Shown: piece by piece, positions 44,019 through 54,600 of the stretch
Layout: every line of letters starts with the position of its first letter
Numbering within the stretch: position 1 is the first letter of the stretch
Source: Leptolyngbya sp. FACHB-60
GTDB lineage: Bacteria > Cyanobacteriota > Cyanobacteriia > Phormidesmidales > Phormidesmidaceae
Length of the DNA: 64,000 bases
Direction: 5' to 3'
Assembly (NCBI RefSeq): GCF_014695775.1
Contig: NZ_JACJOX010000074.1
Location: 1 to 64,000 of the forward strand
The notes under the pieces: generated by a model
What the model was told of the DNA's origin: nothing
What the model saw: the letters and a program-made list of their open reading frames with translations, nothing else
The model's database searches: none
Translations under genes and position numbers: made by a program

Positions 44019-44786
44019 CTAAGCCCAAAGATTAAAGCGAGATAAGTGCTGCTCTAGGGCCTTGGGCAGCTGCTTGGCAATATCGGGCTTAGTCTTAAAG
44101 GTCAGCCGGTTTTGGGCGGGCAGGTCAAAGGGATACTGCCCCACAATATCGGCTCGCTCCATTTGGGCCAGCAAAATCTGCTCGGCGGGCTTGGCCTGAA
44201 GCGCATAGCCCATCTCCACGCACACGTGGGGGCTAGGCACCAGCAGCGTGGTGTTGCCCTCCACAGCTGCGATCGGGGTGCCATCGGCCACAAACAGCAG
44301 CGACTTGCGAATTTTGCGGGTGAGCGCGCTGTTGAGCCGGGCCGGGCCGTCGCTGAGCCGCTGGGATACCTCTAGGGTGAGGGCAATGCGAGACTTTTTG
44401 TTGAAGCTTGCGATCGCATCAGTGAGGGCCTCGTGCAGAGCCTCGGCTGACTCGCTGTACTCCTGCTGATAGCAGAAGTAGACAATCGGCTCCAGGCGGG
44501 CCATGACATCTAGCTTGGTGAAGTAGATCTCGTGGCTGATCAGGTCGATGTTGGCGATTCCATAGCCGCCGCTGCCCTCAATGTAAAACTCCACGGTTTC
44601 GCCATCGAGATAGCGCTGAAACCAGGCCGACTGTTTCACATCGGCGCTGTCGTCTAAAAAATCGGCCCGCAGTGCCGACTTCAGCAGGCTGTTTTTGCTC
44701 AGTCGCAGGTCATGGGGCCGCTGCTCTAAATCTCGCACCGGCTCGTAGGCTTCGAGATACCAGGCTTTGAGGGCAATAATGGCCAT
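44019..44786 (-). CDS. TIR-like/nucleoside-deoxyribosyltransferase-like domain protein
   Basis: 255 residues from ATG 44786, with AGAGGA upstream (an earlier frame start at 44969 has no support). C-terminal half matches the pattern of TIR-like nucleotide-binding proteins: KSLLFVADGTPIA (Asp168), then SPHVCVEMGYAL with the putative catalytic Glu191 in E-M-G-Y-A, and GQYPFDLPAQNRLTF (PFD at 219-221). The N-terminal approx. 110 residues are a separate unrecognised module. Members of this clan hydrolyse NAD or nucleosides, some in immunity; activity here is inference. No sensor-type gene is adjacent. Confidence 0.6.
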   Translation of the reverse strand: MAIIALKAWYLEAYEPVRDLEQRPHDLRLSKNSLLKSALRADFLDDSADVKQSAWFQRYLDGETVEFYIEGSGGYGIANIDLISHEIYFTKLDVMARLEPIVYFCYQQEYSESAEALHEALTDAIASFNKKSRIALTLEVSQRLSDGPARLNSALTRKIRKSLLFVADGTPIAAVEGNTTLLVPSPHVCVEMGYALQAKPAEQILLAQMERADIVGQYPFDLPAQNRLTFKTKPDIAKQLPKALEQHLSRFNLWA

Positions 44787-45115
44787 AACAGTCATCCTCT
44801 GGGGCGGTGGGTTGGCCCTTAGGGCCGGTCTGCTCGGGCGCGAGTCCGAAATATCGCTTGATTCTAAGGCCAGATCGCGATTCAGATGGGAACAAAATCG
44901 AAAGAAATGTTGAGTCCCGCACGCCTCATGGCTTACAACGCCTTGTAGGTTAGGGTTTTGAACCAACATCAGCGCCTTTGCTCTAAGTTGCTGCTTTAGG
45001 CACCGCGCCTGTTGCTATTACATAGTTCAATTGTACTGAATTTTTCACAATGGCGGAGGACTTGGTTTAGGCTATTTGGGTCTGCTCCCGTGCTTTGCCC
45101 CCAAGGATGCTCGCT

Positions 45116-45802
45116 ATGATCGACCTCTATTACTGGACGACCCCCAACGGCCACAAGGTCACCATTTTTCTCGAAGAAGCTGATGTGGACTACACTATCA
45201 AGCCCATCAACATCGGCCAGGGCGATCAGTTTAACCCCGACTTTCTAGCGATCGCGCCCAACAACCGCATCCCCGCCATCGTCGACCATGAGCCAGCCGA
45301 CGGCGGCGCACCCCTGAGCCTGTTTGAGTCGGGAGCAATTTTGCAGTATCTAGCTGAAAAAACCGGGCAGTTTTTGCCGTCGGGGTTGCGCGATCGCGCC
45401 AACGTCATGCAGTGGCTCTTTTGGCAAATGGGCGGGCTGGGGCCAATGCTGGGCCAAAATCACCACTTCGGCAGCTACGCCCCTGAGAAAATTCCCTACG
45501 CCATCAACCGCTACGTCAAAGAAACCGAGCGTCTCTACGGCGTTCTAGATCGGCAGCTTGAGGGCAAAGACTTCATCGCTGGCGATTACTCCATCGCCGA
45601 TATGGCCTGCTACCCCTGGATTGTGCCCTACGAAACCCAGCAGCAAAACCTGGAGGATTTCCCCAACCTGAAGCGCTGGTTTGAGGCGATCAAAGCCCGG
45701 CCAGCGGTGGAGCGGGCCTATGCGATCGCCGAGTCAATGCGCGCCGAATCGACCATGAGCGATGAGGCCAAGGCAATCCTGTTTGGCCAGGGAAGACGGT
45801 AG
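45116..45802 (+). CDS. Glutathione S-transferase (YfcG/Ure2-like)
   Basis: 228 residues from ATG 45116, AAGGATG just upstream. Thioredoxin-like N-terminus: LYYWTTPNGHKVTIFLEE, NNRIPAIVDHE (cis-Pro) and SLFESGAILQYLAEKTG; C-terminal helical domain with LGPMLGQNHHF and FIAGDYSIADMACYPWI. The TPNG motif marks the Nu/YfcG-type disulfide-bond oxidoreductase GSTs. Divergent from the TIR-like gene, convergent with the TetR gene. Confidence 0.9.
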   Translation: MIDLYYWTTPNGHKVTIFLEEADVDYTIKPINIGQGDQFNPDFLAIAPNNRIPAIVDHEPADGGAPLSLFESGAILQYLAEKTGQFLPSGLRDRANVMQWLFWQMGGLGPMLGQNHHFGSYAPEKIPYAINRYVKETERLYGVLDRQLEGKDFIAGDYSIADMACYPWIVPYETQQQNLEDFPNLKRWFEAIKARPAVERAYAIAESMRAESTMSDEAKAILFGQGRR

Positions 45803-45880
45803 AGAAAGATAGAGGAGATGGGGAAGAGCCAAAAACCTCCTCATCTTCCTTACCTCCCTCATCTTCCCCATCTCTTTCTA
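45801..45880. repeat. Interspersed repeat family B, GA/CT-rich hairpin
   Basis: Arms around GAGATGGGGAAGA (about 45814) and TCTTCCCCATCTC (about 45862) flank a CT-rich loop, between the GST and TetR genes. Very similar sequence lies in frame inside the hydantoinase gene at 52369-52452. Confidence 0.6.
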
Positions 45881-46486
45881 GGCCAGCACGCCGTTTAAGA
45901 AAATATCCGTCAGACATTCCGCCAGATCCTTCATCGCCTGGGGCGAGGCGGCTTCGTCGCCGAGGGTGTCTTGGCTAAAGCCTGCTACCGTAAACATGCC
46001 CAGAAATACTCGGGCCACCATGCGGGCGTTCATCGGTCGGTAGACGCCGCGATCCATCGCGGTTTGAAAGAATGCTTCGGCGACGTCGATCATTTTGCCG
46101 ATCACTTCGGTTTGAATTTGCTCCCGCAGCTCGGGGTGGAACTGCGCCTCCATGAAGCACACCCGCATCAGGGCTGAGTTCTTTTGCAGGTTGAGCATGC
46201 GCCGCTGCATTACCTGACCGATCGCCTTGTAGCTAGCCATTTCGCTCAGCTCGGTTAGCAAGTCGGTCAAAATTTCGACCCAGCCCTGGCTGGCCACAGC
46301 CACAAGAATGGCCTTCTTATTCTCAAAATGACGAAATAGAGTGCCCTCGGCTACCCCAGCGGTCTGCGCCAGTTCGCGGGTGGTTGTGCCTCCGTAGCCA
46401 TGCTTAGCAAACAGCTTTAGGGCCGCTTTTAGAATTTTGGTCTCCGTATCGGTTTCCGCAGGGGCGGTTTTGAAGAAAGGCACCAT
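45878..46486 (-). CDS. TetR-family transcriptional regulator
   Basis: 202 residues from ATG 46486. N-terminal HTH (about 14-60): TKILKAALKLFAKHGYGGTT, VAEGTLFRHFENKKAILVAV. The C-terminal ligand domain is unspecific. Located 145 bases after the DUF4168 gene on the same strand; no obvious divergent target gene. Effector unknown. Confidence 0.9.
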   Translation of the reverse strand: MVPFFKTAPAETDTETKILKAALKLFAKHGYGGTTTRELAQTAGVAEGTLFRHFENKKAILVAVASQGWVEILTDLLTELSEMASYKAIGQVMQRRMLNLQKNSALMRVCFMEAQFHPELREQIQTEVIGKMIDVAEAFFQTAMDRGVYRPMNARMVARVFLGMFTVAGFSQDTLGDEAASPQAMKDLAECLTDIFLNGVLA

Positions 46487-46631
46487 TACAAAAACCCTCA
46501 AGAGTAAGCACAGATCGGCTTCTGTGGCCCATTGTGCCCCCATTCCCCCAAAGCCCGGGGCCGGGTTCACATAACCTCATAAAACCTGAGATAACTACTC
46601 TTAAGGGTGTTGATTAATACTCTGACCAAAA

Positions 46632-47195
46632 CTAGTTGGCTGATTCAGCGGCGGCTAGGGTCTGCTTTACGATCGCATCGCTAATCTGCCGCTGTAGGGC
46701 AGTATCGTCGGCGGAGCGCTCCAGAATGCTGTTGAAAGTATCAATCGAAAGCCCGTCGGCCTCGATCGCTTTTTCCATATCGCCTTCGGTGCTTTGACGA
46801 ATGACGATGATGCGGTCTACAGCCGCTTTAAACTTTTTGTCGTCTTTTTTAGAAATTTTGGCTTTTTCAGCAATTTTAGCCATGTCTTCGGGGCCGTCGG
46901 CAGCACCGGTAAGCTGAGTCTCTGCGATCGCATTAAACCGCTCAATGGTCAGCCCTTCATCTTCTACGGCTTTGGCCATCTCTCGCTCGGCCTGGAGGCG
47001 TAGGGTTTGCACCTGCTGGTAAACCTTGGCAAAGGTAGCAATGTCGGCGTCGCCAAGGGGTGCACTGGCGTCAATCTCAGGCACTTCTACCACAGTGGCC
47101 TGGGCGAGCAGCGAGGATGATGGGCTGGCCCAAGCTGCCCCTGGGGTCAGCCATGCCAGCACTATTAGTAGAGCAGCAACACAATATCTCACCAT
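46632..47195 (-). CDS. DUF4168 secreted protein
   Basis: 187 residues. Signal peptide (VAALLIVLAWLTPGAAWA), then a helical domain containing ATFAKVYQQVQTLRLQAE and repeated blocks EDEGLTIERFNAIAE and EADGLSIDTFNSILE, characteristic of DUF4168. Exported, function unknown. Possible operon leader for the TetR gene. Confidence 0.8.
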   Translation of the reverse strand: MVRYCVAALLIVLAWLTPGAAWASPSSSLLAQATVVEVPEIDASAPLGDADIATFAKVYQQVQTLRLQAEREMAKAVEDEGLTIERFNAIAETQLTGAADGPEDMAKIAEKAKISKKDDKKFKAAVDRIIVIRQSTEGDMEKAIEADGLSIDTFNSILERSADDTALQRQISDAIVKQTLAAAESAN

Positions 47196-47243
47196 AGCGG
47201 GGTCTCCTGATAACGCGAGTCGGCTTGGACAATCTTTCCTAGA

Positions 47244-48098
47244 CTAGCCCTTTGTTAGCACATCGGCATGATGGCGCAGATGGTCAGCCATAAAGGACGC
47301 CATAAAAAAGTAGCTGTGATCGTAGCCCGGCTGCATGCGTAAAACTAGGGGTTGTCCAGCCTCTTTGCAGGCGTCTGCAAAAACGTCGGGCAGCAGCTGG
47401 TTTTGCGCCAAAAAATTATCGGCGGTGCCCTGGTCGAGCAAAATGGTGCGACCGCGCTGAGGGTGAACTTTCACCAACTCCGTCGCATCGTAAGCCTTCC
47501 AGCTATCGGTGTCTGAGCCCAGATAGCCTGAGAATGCCTTCTGACCCCAGGGACATTGGGAAGGAGCGGCGATCGGCGCAAAGGCCGAGATCGATTTGAA
47601 TAGGTCGGGGTTGCGCAAACCGCATACCAGCGCCCCGTGGCCCCCCATGGAGTGGCCAAAAATGCCCATGCGATCGAGCCGCACCGAAAATTCTTGGGCA
47701 ACCAGTTCCGGCAGTTCCTGCACCACATAGCTGTACATAGAGTAGTTTTTTCTCCAGGGCGCTGCCGTGGCATCCACGTAGAACCCAGCTCCAATACCAA
47801 AGTCCCAAGCCTCCGGCTCATCGGGTATCCCTTCGCCGCGAGGGCTAGTGTCGGGGGCCACCAGCATCAGCCCGTGCTCAGCGGCGTAGCGCTGCGCCCC
47901 AGCTTTAGAGGTGAAATTGTCTTCGGTGCAGGTTAAACCCGACAGGTAAAACAGCACTGGCACCGGACCAGTCTGCGCCTGGGGCGGCACAAACACCGCG
48001 AATCGCATCTCGCAGTTGCACACAGCCGATGGATGGCTGTAGTAGCCGACCGTGCCGCCAAAGCAGAAATGCTGATTATGGGGAGTTAGAGAAGACAT
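47244..48098 (-). CDS. fghA: S-formylglutathione hydrolase
   Basis: 284 residues from ATG 48098; the longer frame upstream runs through low-complexity intergenic DNA. Alpha/beta-hydrolase with the nucleophile in GIFGHSMGGHGALVCGL, YLSGLTCTEDNFTSKAG near the N-terminus and GYDHSYFFM carrying the catalytic His. Hydrolyses S-formylglutathione to formate and glutathione, the second step of formaldehyde detoxification after the dehydrogenase encoded upstream (frmA). Confidence 0.92.
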   Translation of the reverse strand: MSSLTPHNQHFCFGGTVGYYSHPSAVCNCEMRFAVFVPPQAQTGPVPVLFYLSGLTCTEDNFTSKAGAQRYAAEHGLMLVAPDTSPRGEGIPDEPEAWDFGIGAGFYVDATAAPWRKNYSMYSYVVQELPELVAQEFSVRLDRMGIFGHSMGGHGALVCGLRNPDLFKSISAFAPIAAPSQCPWGQKAFSGYLGSDTDSWKAYDATELVKVHPQRGRTILLDQGTADNFLAQNQLLPDVFADACKEAGQPLVLRMQPGYDHSYFFMASFMADHLRHHADVLTKG

Positions 48099-48197
48099 GG
48101 GAGATAAGTAGGGGGTAGATGGGTAGGGGGTGGATGAGTGAGGCCGACCCACGCGTCTGTCCCGCATCAAGCGAGGAGGTGTTTAACCTAGGAACTC

Positions 48198-48218
48198 GTA
48201 GGGTGGGCACTGCCCACC
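48198..48218. repeat. Interspersed repeat family D (GTGGGCACTGCCCAC palindrome)
   Basis: 21 bases around the near-palindrome GGTGGGCACTGCCCACC with a one-base centre. The identical 21-mer occurs in reverse orientation at 56839-56859. Confidence 0.7.
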
Positions 48219-48275
48219 ACCGAATACGCAATGGTATGAGACCCTTTTTCTACGGAAAAGATCTTCCGAGACGGC

Positions 48276-49385
48276 CTAAAACGTCACCACGCTGCGAATG
48301 CTCTCGCCCCGGTGCATGAGGTCGAAGGCGGTATTGATCTCATCTAGCGGTATGACGTGGGTAATCAAGTCGTCGATGTTGATCTTGCCGTCCATATACC
48401 AATCGACAATTTTGGGTACATCAGTGCGCCCCCTGGCTCCACCAAAGGCAGTGCCCTTCCACTCCCGCCCGGTCACCAGCTGAAAGGGGCGGGTACTAAT
48501 TTCTTCACCCGCGGCGGCGACACCGACAATGACGCTGACGCCCCAGCCCTTGTGGCAGCACTCTAACGCCTGGCGCATCAAATTCACATTGCCCACGCAC
48601 TCAAAGCTATAGTCGGCCCCACCGCCCGTGAGTTCCACCAGGTGGGCCACCAGGTCGCCTTCAACCTCCTTAGGGTTGACGAAGTGGGTCATGCCGAACT
48701 TAGTGGCCAATTCTTGACGGTTGGGGTTGATGTCAACGCCGATGATTTTGTTGGCCCCCACCATACGGCAGCCCTGAATGACGTTGAGGCCAATGCCGCC
48801 TAGACCAAACACCACCACGTTGGCCCCTGGCTCTACCTTGGCGGTGTTGATCACCGCGCCCAGACCGGTGGTGACACCGCAGCCGATGTAGCAGACTTTC
48901 TCAAACGGGGCATCGGAGCGAATTTTGGCCAGGGCGATCTCGGGTACCACCGTGTAGTTCGAGAACGTGGAGGTGCCCATGTAGTGAAACAGCGGCTCGC
49001 CACCCAGGGAAAATCTGCTGCTGCCATCAGGCATGAGACCCCGCCCCTGGGTGAGGCGGATGGCCTGGCAGAGGTTGGTCTTAAAGCTGAGGCAGTATTC
49101 GCACTGACGGCACTCAGGTACATAGAGCGGAATCACGTGATCGCCGGGCTTGAGGCTGGTGACGCCAGGGCCGACTTCGGCCACCACCCCAGCTCCCTCA
49201 TGACCTAGAACAGCCGGAAACAACCCTTCAGGATCTTTGCCAGAGAGGGTGTAGGCATCGGTGTGGCAAATGCCAGTGGCTTTGATTTCGACTAGCACTT
49301 CACCCTCGCGAGGCCCCTCTAGCTGAACGGTTTCAATAGTCAGGGGTTGACCAGGGCCAAGGGCAACGGCGGCTCTAACATCCAC
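48276..49385 (-). CDS. frmA: S-(hydroxymethyl)glutathione dehydrogenase (class III alcohol dehydrogenase)
   Basis: 369 residues, full length. Catalytic Zn residues in GICHTDAYTLSG and GHEGAGVV, structural Zn loop CRQCEYCLSFKTNLC, NAD-binding FGLGGIGLN, and the family sequence GRTDVPKIVDWYMDG. Oxidises S-hydroxymethylglutathione (formaldehyde adduct) to S-formylglutathione, passed to the hydrolase 177 bases downstream. An AAGGAGAT lies upstream of the ATG at a rather long spacing. Confidence 0.95.
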   Translation of the reverse strand: MDVRAAVALGPGQPLTIETVQLEGPREGEVLVEIKATGICHTDAYTLSGKDPEGLFPAVLGHEGAGVVAEVGPGVTSLKPGDHVIPLYVPECRQCEYCLSFKTNLCQAIRLTQGRGLMPDGSSRFSLGGEPLFHYMGTSTFSNYTVVPEIALAKIRSDAPFEKVCYIGCGVTTGLGAVINTAKVEPGANVVVFGLGGIGLNVIQGCRMVGANKIIGVDINPNRQELATKFGMTHFVNPKEVEGDLVAHLVELTGGGADYSFECVGNVNLMRQALECCHKGWGVSVIVGVAAAGEEISTRPFQLVTGREWKGTAFGGARGRTDVPKIVDWYMDGKINIDDLITHVIPLDEINTAFDLMHRGESIRSVVTF

Positions 49386-49691
49386 GGGCGAGATCTCCTT
49401 TGGGGCAGTTGAAACGGTGGCGTGGGTGCCAAGCGCAAAATTCTACAGGCTGTCGCTGGGTACCTACGCATATCATACGAATCTGCAATTTGGCTGACTG
49501 GGCAAAGGTCTGAGACCGGTTCACCTGAGCCATTGCAACACCTTAGTCAGCTTACCGACTTTGCGCCGCTTAGGCTATGTGTCAGCTTTCTTAGACATAG
49601 CTCAGCACAATGACCGATGTGAGGCTAGACGGTTGCTGTGGTCCTTAGGCCGTGGGCATCTTGAGCGCATCATGCTTTCTGCATCTACGAT
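49386..49691. other. Gene-free divergent interval (306 bases)
   Basis: Between frmA (-) and the pseudopilin (+). A weak stem (GCTATGT 49574-49580, ACATAGC 49595-49601) is the only structure seen. Confidence 0.35.
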
Positions 49692-50252
49692 ATGACTCAA
49701 CTCTTGCGGCGGGCGCACAGACCGCTCTGTAGACAGGCTAACTCTGCTGGGTTTACGCTGATTGAAGGATTGATTGTGGTGGTGATTGTGGGGCTGATGG
49801 CGGCGATCGCAGCCCCCTCATGGTTTGGATTTGTGCAGCAGCGCAAAATCAACGCCACCCGAGATATGGTCTATCACGCGCTAAGAGCTACCCAGGCCGA
49901 TGCCATGCAGCACCGCCACGATCGACGCTTCAGCATTCGCGAGCACAACGGGCGTATTGAGTGGGCCAGCCATCCCGAGTCAACTCTGCCAGCCCAGGTC
50001 GTTGTCTGGCAACCACTAGAGGAGGGCGTGGGGTTAGCCAACATTGATAACACTCTGGTCAAAACAGGTGCGATTCACTATGCCAAGTTTGATATGCACG
50101 GCAATGTGAAAGGCCAACTTGGCACCGTTACGGTGGCCATGTCAGGAAACCAACAGACTCACCGCTGTGTAGTGGTTTCTACCCTGATTGGAGCCATGCG
50201 CAAAGGCGAGGGGCATACCCAAGCAAACGGCAACGGACGCTTCTGTTATTAA
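49692..50252 (+). CDS. Type IV pilin-like protein (GspH/FimT pseudopilin)
   Basis: 186 residues. Prepilin peptidase site with a class-III leader: ANSAG then FTLIEGLIVVVIVGLMAAIA, with Phe at +1 and Glu at +5 of the mature protein. The soluble part is the GspH/FimT type, ending in RFCY. Probably a minor pilin or pseudopilin for the type IV pilus/secretion machinery; no pilus genes adjoin it. Confidence 0.85.
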   Translation: MTQLLRRAHRPLCRQANSAGFTLIEGLIVVVIVGLMAAIAAPSWFGFVQQRKINATRDMVYHALRATQADAMQHRHDRRFSIREHNGRIEWASHPESTLPAQVVVWQPLEEGVGLANIDNTLVKTGAIHYAKFDMHGNVKGQLGTVTVAMSGNQQTHRCVVVSTLIGAMRKGEGHTQANGNGRFCY

Positions 50253-50321
50253 CCTCTCCCCCCACTTGGAGCAAAACCGAGTTTAATAGGTTAGCGTCAT
50301 GACATGCTTAGGAGTGAGTGA

Positions 50322-50513
50322 ATGCCAGAAAGAAATGAGGGGTGGTACGTGATTCAGGCCGCAGACGGCACCTGCAACGTGCTGTCTGCCGAGAGCATCA
50401 GCCGGGAGCGACTTCAGGAGCATCGCCCCATGTGGGGGCCCTACGCCACCCAGCAGGAAGCCATTACCCGCCGGGTGGGGTTGATTCGCAGCGGCAAATG
50501 CGAGCCTGCCTAA
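50322..50513 (+). CDS. Small conserved cyanobacterial protein
   Basis: 63 residues; TAGGAGTGAG precedes ATG 50322. Sequence MPERNEGWYVIQAADGTCNV, ending WGPYATQQEAITRRVG and GKCEP. I recall similar small proteins in other cyanobacteria but no function. The two Cys might be of interest. Soluble, no signal peptide. Confidence 0.6.
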   Translation: MPERNEGWYVIQAADGTCNVLSAESISRERLQEHRPMWGPYATQQEAITRRVGLIRSGKCEPA

Positions 50514-50529
50514 AGAGACACTACATACC

Positions 50530-51483
50530 CTAGGCGGCAGTTCGGCCCCGCAGCGAGTCATAGCTCTGCAAAAACCAGGCGTAAGTCTGCTCAATACCGG
50601 TTTTGAGGTCAGTTTTGGCCTGCCAGCCCGCTGCGTTGAGGCGCGAGACGTCGAGCAGTTTGCGCGGGGTGCCGTCAGGCTTTGTGGTATCAAATGCTAG
50701 CTCGCCTTCATAGCCGACCACGGCTTTCATGGTGAGAGCCAGTTCTTTGATCGAAACCTCTTGCCCGGTGCCAACGTTGACGAAATCTACGTCGTTGTAG
50801 TTGTTCATCAAAAACACCAAGGCGTCGGCCAGGTCATCAACATACAAAAACTCGCGTAGGGGGGTGCCGGTGCCCCACACGGTGACGGTCGGGTCGCCGT
50901 TGACCTTGGCCTCGTGGAACTTGCGCATCAGCGCGGGCAGCACGTGGGAGTTGGCCAGATCAAAGTTGTCGTTGAGGCCGTAGAGATTGGTGGGCATGGC
51001 CGAGATAAAGCTCACCCCATACTGGCGGCAGTAGTTTTCGCAGAGCTTGAGGCCAGCAATTTTGGCGATCGCATAGGGCTCATTGGTCGGCTCTAGAAAA
51101 CCCGTCAGCAGGTAGTCTTCTTTCATTGGCTGAGGGCAGAGCTTGGGGTAAATGCAGGATGATCCCAAGAACAGCAGTTTTTGCGCCCCGTGCTGGTAGG
51201 CGCTGTGGATGATGTTGGCCTCAATCATCAAATTGTCGTAGAGAAACTCAGCTCGGTAGGTGTTGTTGGCGTGAATGCCGCCCACTTTGGCCGCCGCTAG
51301 AAAAACATAGTCGGGCTTTTCTTGGGCAAAGAACTCATCTACCGCTGCCTGGCTGCGCAGGTCGAGCTCTTGGCTAGAGCGTAGCACTAAATTTTCATAG
51401 CCCTGAGCCTTAAGGGTTCTCACCAAGGCGCTGCCCACCAGGCCACGGGAACCCGCTACATAGATCTTAGATTGAGTATCCAT
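50530..51483 (-). CDS. fcl: GDP-L-fucose synthase
   Basis: 317 residues. SDR family: GSRGLVGSALVRTL (NADP loop), FLGSSCIYPKLCPQPM (Ser), NEPYAIAKIAGLKLCE (Y-x-x-x-K catalytic pair), and TPLREFLYVDDLADAL. Converts GDP-4-keto-6-deoxymannose to GDP-L-fucose by epimerisation and reduction. The partner dehydratase gmd is not in the window. Confidence 0.92.
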   Translation of the reverse strand: MDTQSKIYVAGSRGLVGSALVRTLKAQGYENLVLRSSQELDLRSQAAVDEFFAQEKPDYVFLAAAKVGGIHANNTYRAEFLYDNLMIEANIIHSAYQHGAQKLLFLGSSCIYPKLCPQPMKEDYLLTGFLEPTNEPYAIAKIAGLKLCENYCRQYGVSFISAMPTNLYGLNDNFDLANSHVLPALMRKFHEAKVNGDPTVTVWGTGTPLREFLYVDDLADALVFLMNNYNDVDFVNVGTGQEVSIKELALTMKAVVGYEGELAFDTTKPDGTPRKLLDVSRLNAAGWQAKTDLKTGIEQTYAWFLQSYDSLRGRTAA

Positions 51484-51653
51484 AGGATTGAGCTCAGATA
51501 AAAATTACGCGAGAACTAAACGCAGATGGCCTATCCCCATTGCTACGAGTCTGACATCGGGAGTCTGCCAACGACAACTGCCCGCTCGCCGAGTTTAGCG
51601 GTAGTTCACAATGGGGGCTGAGGCCCATCCCAAGTTTCTCACTCCTTTGCGCC

Positions 51654-54600
51654 ATGACCCTACCGTCCCTGCCCAACCGCTGGCAATTTTGGATCGATCG
51701 CGGCGGCACCTTTACCGACATTGTGGCCCGCCGCCCCGATGGGCAAATTATCGTCCATAAGCTGCTGTCCGAAAACCCCGATCGCTACGCCGACGCCCCC
51801 ATCCAGGGTATGCGCGATCTGTTGGAGCTAAGGGCAGGGGAAATGATTCCTGCTGAGATGATCGAGTCGGTAAAGATGGGCACGACGGTGGCGACCAATG
51901 CGCTACTGGAGCGCAAGGGCGATCGCACCCTCCTCATCACCACCCAGGGCTTTAAGGATGCTCTGCGCATCGGCTATCAAAACCGCCCCAACATCTTTGC
52001 CCGCCACATTGAACTGCCCGAAATGCTCTATGAGCAGGTGATCGAGGTCAACGAACGCCTTAGCGCCCAAGGCGAGGTGCTGGTTCCTTTGTGTGCAGAG
52101 GAAGAAGCACGGCTGATCCAGGAGCTTCAGCGAACCTACAATGCTGGAATTCGGGCCTGTGCGATCGTGCTCATGCACAGCTATCGTTATCCCGCCCACG
52201 AGCTGCGCTTGGGGGAACTTGCCCGCCAAGTCGGCTTTACCCAAATCTCCCTCTCTCATCAGGTAAGTCCGTTAATCAAGCTTGTCAGCCGAGGCGATAC
52301 AACCGTGGTGGATGCCTACCTGTCGCCCATTCTGCGACGGTATGTAGATCGGGTGGCGGAGCAGTTAAGAGAGGGGAAGATGGGGGAGATGGGGGAGAAC
52401 AATCAATCCAACACTTCCTTATTTTCCCTACCTTCCCCATCCTCCCCACCCCCTCCGCGCCTCATGTTCATGCAATCCAACGGTGGCCTAACGGATGCGG
52501 CGCTGTTTCAGGGCAAAGACAGCATTCTCTCTGGCCCCGCCGGGGGCGTGGTAGGGGCGGTGCAGACCAGCCGACAAGCCGGGTACGCTCGCATCATCGG
52601 CTTTGACATGGGCGGTACCTCAACAGATGTGTCGCACTATCGAGGCGAGTACGAGCGCACTTTTGAGACCGAGGTGGCCGGGGTGCGGCTGCGGGCACCG
52701 ATGATGGCAATTCACACCGTGGCGGCAGGGGGTGGCTCAATCGTGAGCTTTGACGGCAGCCGCTACCGGGTGGGGCCAGAGTCGGCGGGGGCCTATCCGG
52801 GGCCGGCCGGCTATCGCCACGGCGGGCCGCTGACGGTGACTGACTGCAACGTGATGGTGGGCAAACTCCAGCCCGAGTTTTTCCCCCATGTGTTTGGGCC
52901 GAAGGGAGATCTGCCCCTGGATACGGCGGTGGTGCGCGAGCAGTTTGCGGCCCTGGTGGAGGAAATCCACGCTGCCACTGGGGTTGCTCGCAGCCCTGAA
53001 CAGGTCGCCGCTGGATTCCTCGCCATTGCAGTCGAAAAAATGGCCAACGCTATTAAAAAGATTTCCGTACAGCGGGGATACGATGTCTCAGACTACGTGC
53101 TGTGCAGCTTTGGTGGGGCCGGGGGCCAGCACGCCTGCCTGATCGCCGATGCCCTGGGCATGACCGAGGTGTTTCTGCATCCCTATGCGGGGGTGCTGTC
53201 GGCCTACGGAATGGGCCTGGCCGATGTCAGGTCGCTGAATGAGCAATCCGTCGAGCTGCCGCTGGATGAGAAGACACTACCCCAGATTCAGCAGGTGGTG
53301 GAGTCTTTAGCTGGCAAGGGATTGGAGGAACTGCGGCAGCAGGGGTTTGAGCCCCTCTCCCCTAGAGGGGGACAAGAGGATTCAAAATTTAAAGTTTCTC
53401 CTCTGGAGACGCTACGCGAACAAAACTCGAAATTGCCCCAGGTTTTGCCTCGACTGTTGCTGAAGTACGAAGGGACGGATTCTGTACTGGCGGTAGATTT
53501 TGCTGGGGTGGAGGCAATGCGATCGCAGTTCACCACCCTGCACCGTCAGCGCTACGGTTTCGCCCAGGAAAATAAAACTCTCATCGTCGATACTGCTGCC
53601 GTCGAAGTCATTGCCCAAACCCATAGCCCTGACGAACCCGACATTCACAAGCCTCGCACCACGCCGCTTACGCCTAAAACCAGCATTTCTGTCTACACTG
53701 CCAACACCTGGTATGACACTCCTATCTACCACCGCGACGATCTGTGTCCGGGGGATGCGATCGCCGGCCCCGCCCTCATCATCGAATCGACTGGAACCAA
53801 TGTTGTAGAACCCGGATGGAAGGCAACGCTGACAGCAAAGGGGCATTTGATATTGAACAAGGAAGCTAAAAGTCAGGAGTCAGGAACTCAAAATTCACAA
53901 TTCAAAATTCAAAGTTTCTCTACCACGGACACCAGCTCCGCCCCATCCCCGCCTGACCCCGTGCTGCTTGAAATCTTCAACAACCTCTTCCGCGCCGTAG
54001 CCGAAGAGATGGGGATCACGCTGCAAAATACCAGCTACTCGGTCAACATTAAAGAGCGGCTAGATTTTTCCTGCGCGCTGTTTGACCAGCAGGGGCAGCT
54101 CGTGGCCAATGCGCCCCACATTCCTGTGCACCTGGGGTCGATGGGCGAAAGCGTGCGGAGTTTGATCGAGGCCAAGGGCGCTGACCTCAAACCGGGTGAT
54201 GTCTACCTACAAAACAACCCCTACAACGGCGGCACCCACCTGCCCGATATCACGGTGATAACGCCGGTTTTTTTGGAAGCAAGAAAAACGGAAGAAGAAA
54301 GAGAGAAAACCGAAACTCAAAATTCAAAATTCAAAATTTCTCCTCCGGAGATGCTACGCGAACAAAACTCACATCCCTCTCCTGCTTTCTACGTCGCTTC
54401 TCGCGGTCACCACGCCGACATTGGCGGCATCACCCCTGGCTCTATGCCGTCGAACAGCACCTCAATTGAGGAAGAGGGAGTGCTGCTTGACAACGTGCAG
54501 CTGGTGGATCAGGGGCGGTTTTTGGAAGCTGAACTTTTGAAAATTTTGACGACTGCCACTTATCCCGTGCGGAACTCGACACAGAATATTGCTGACTTGC

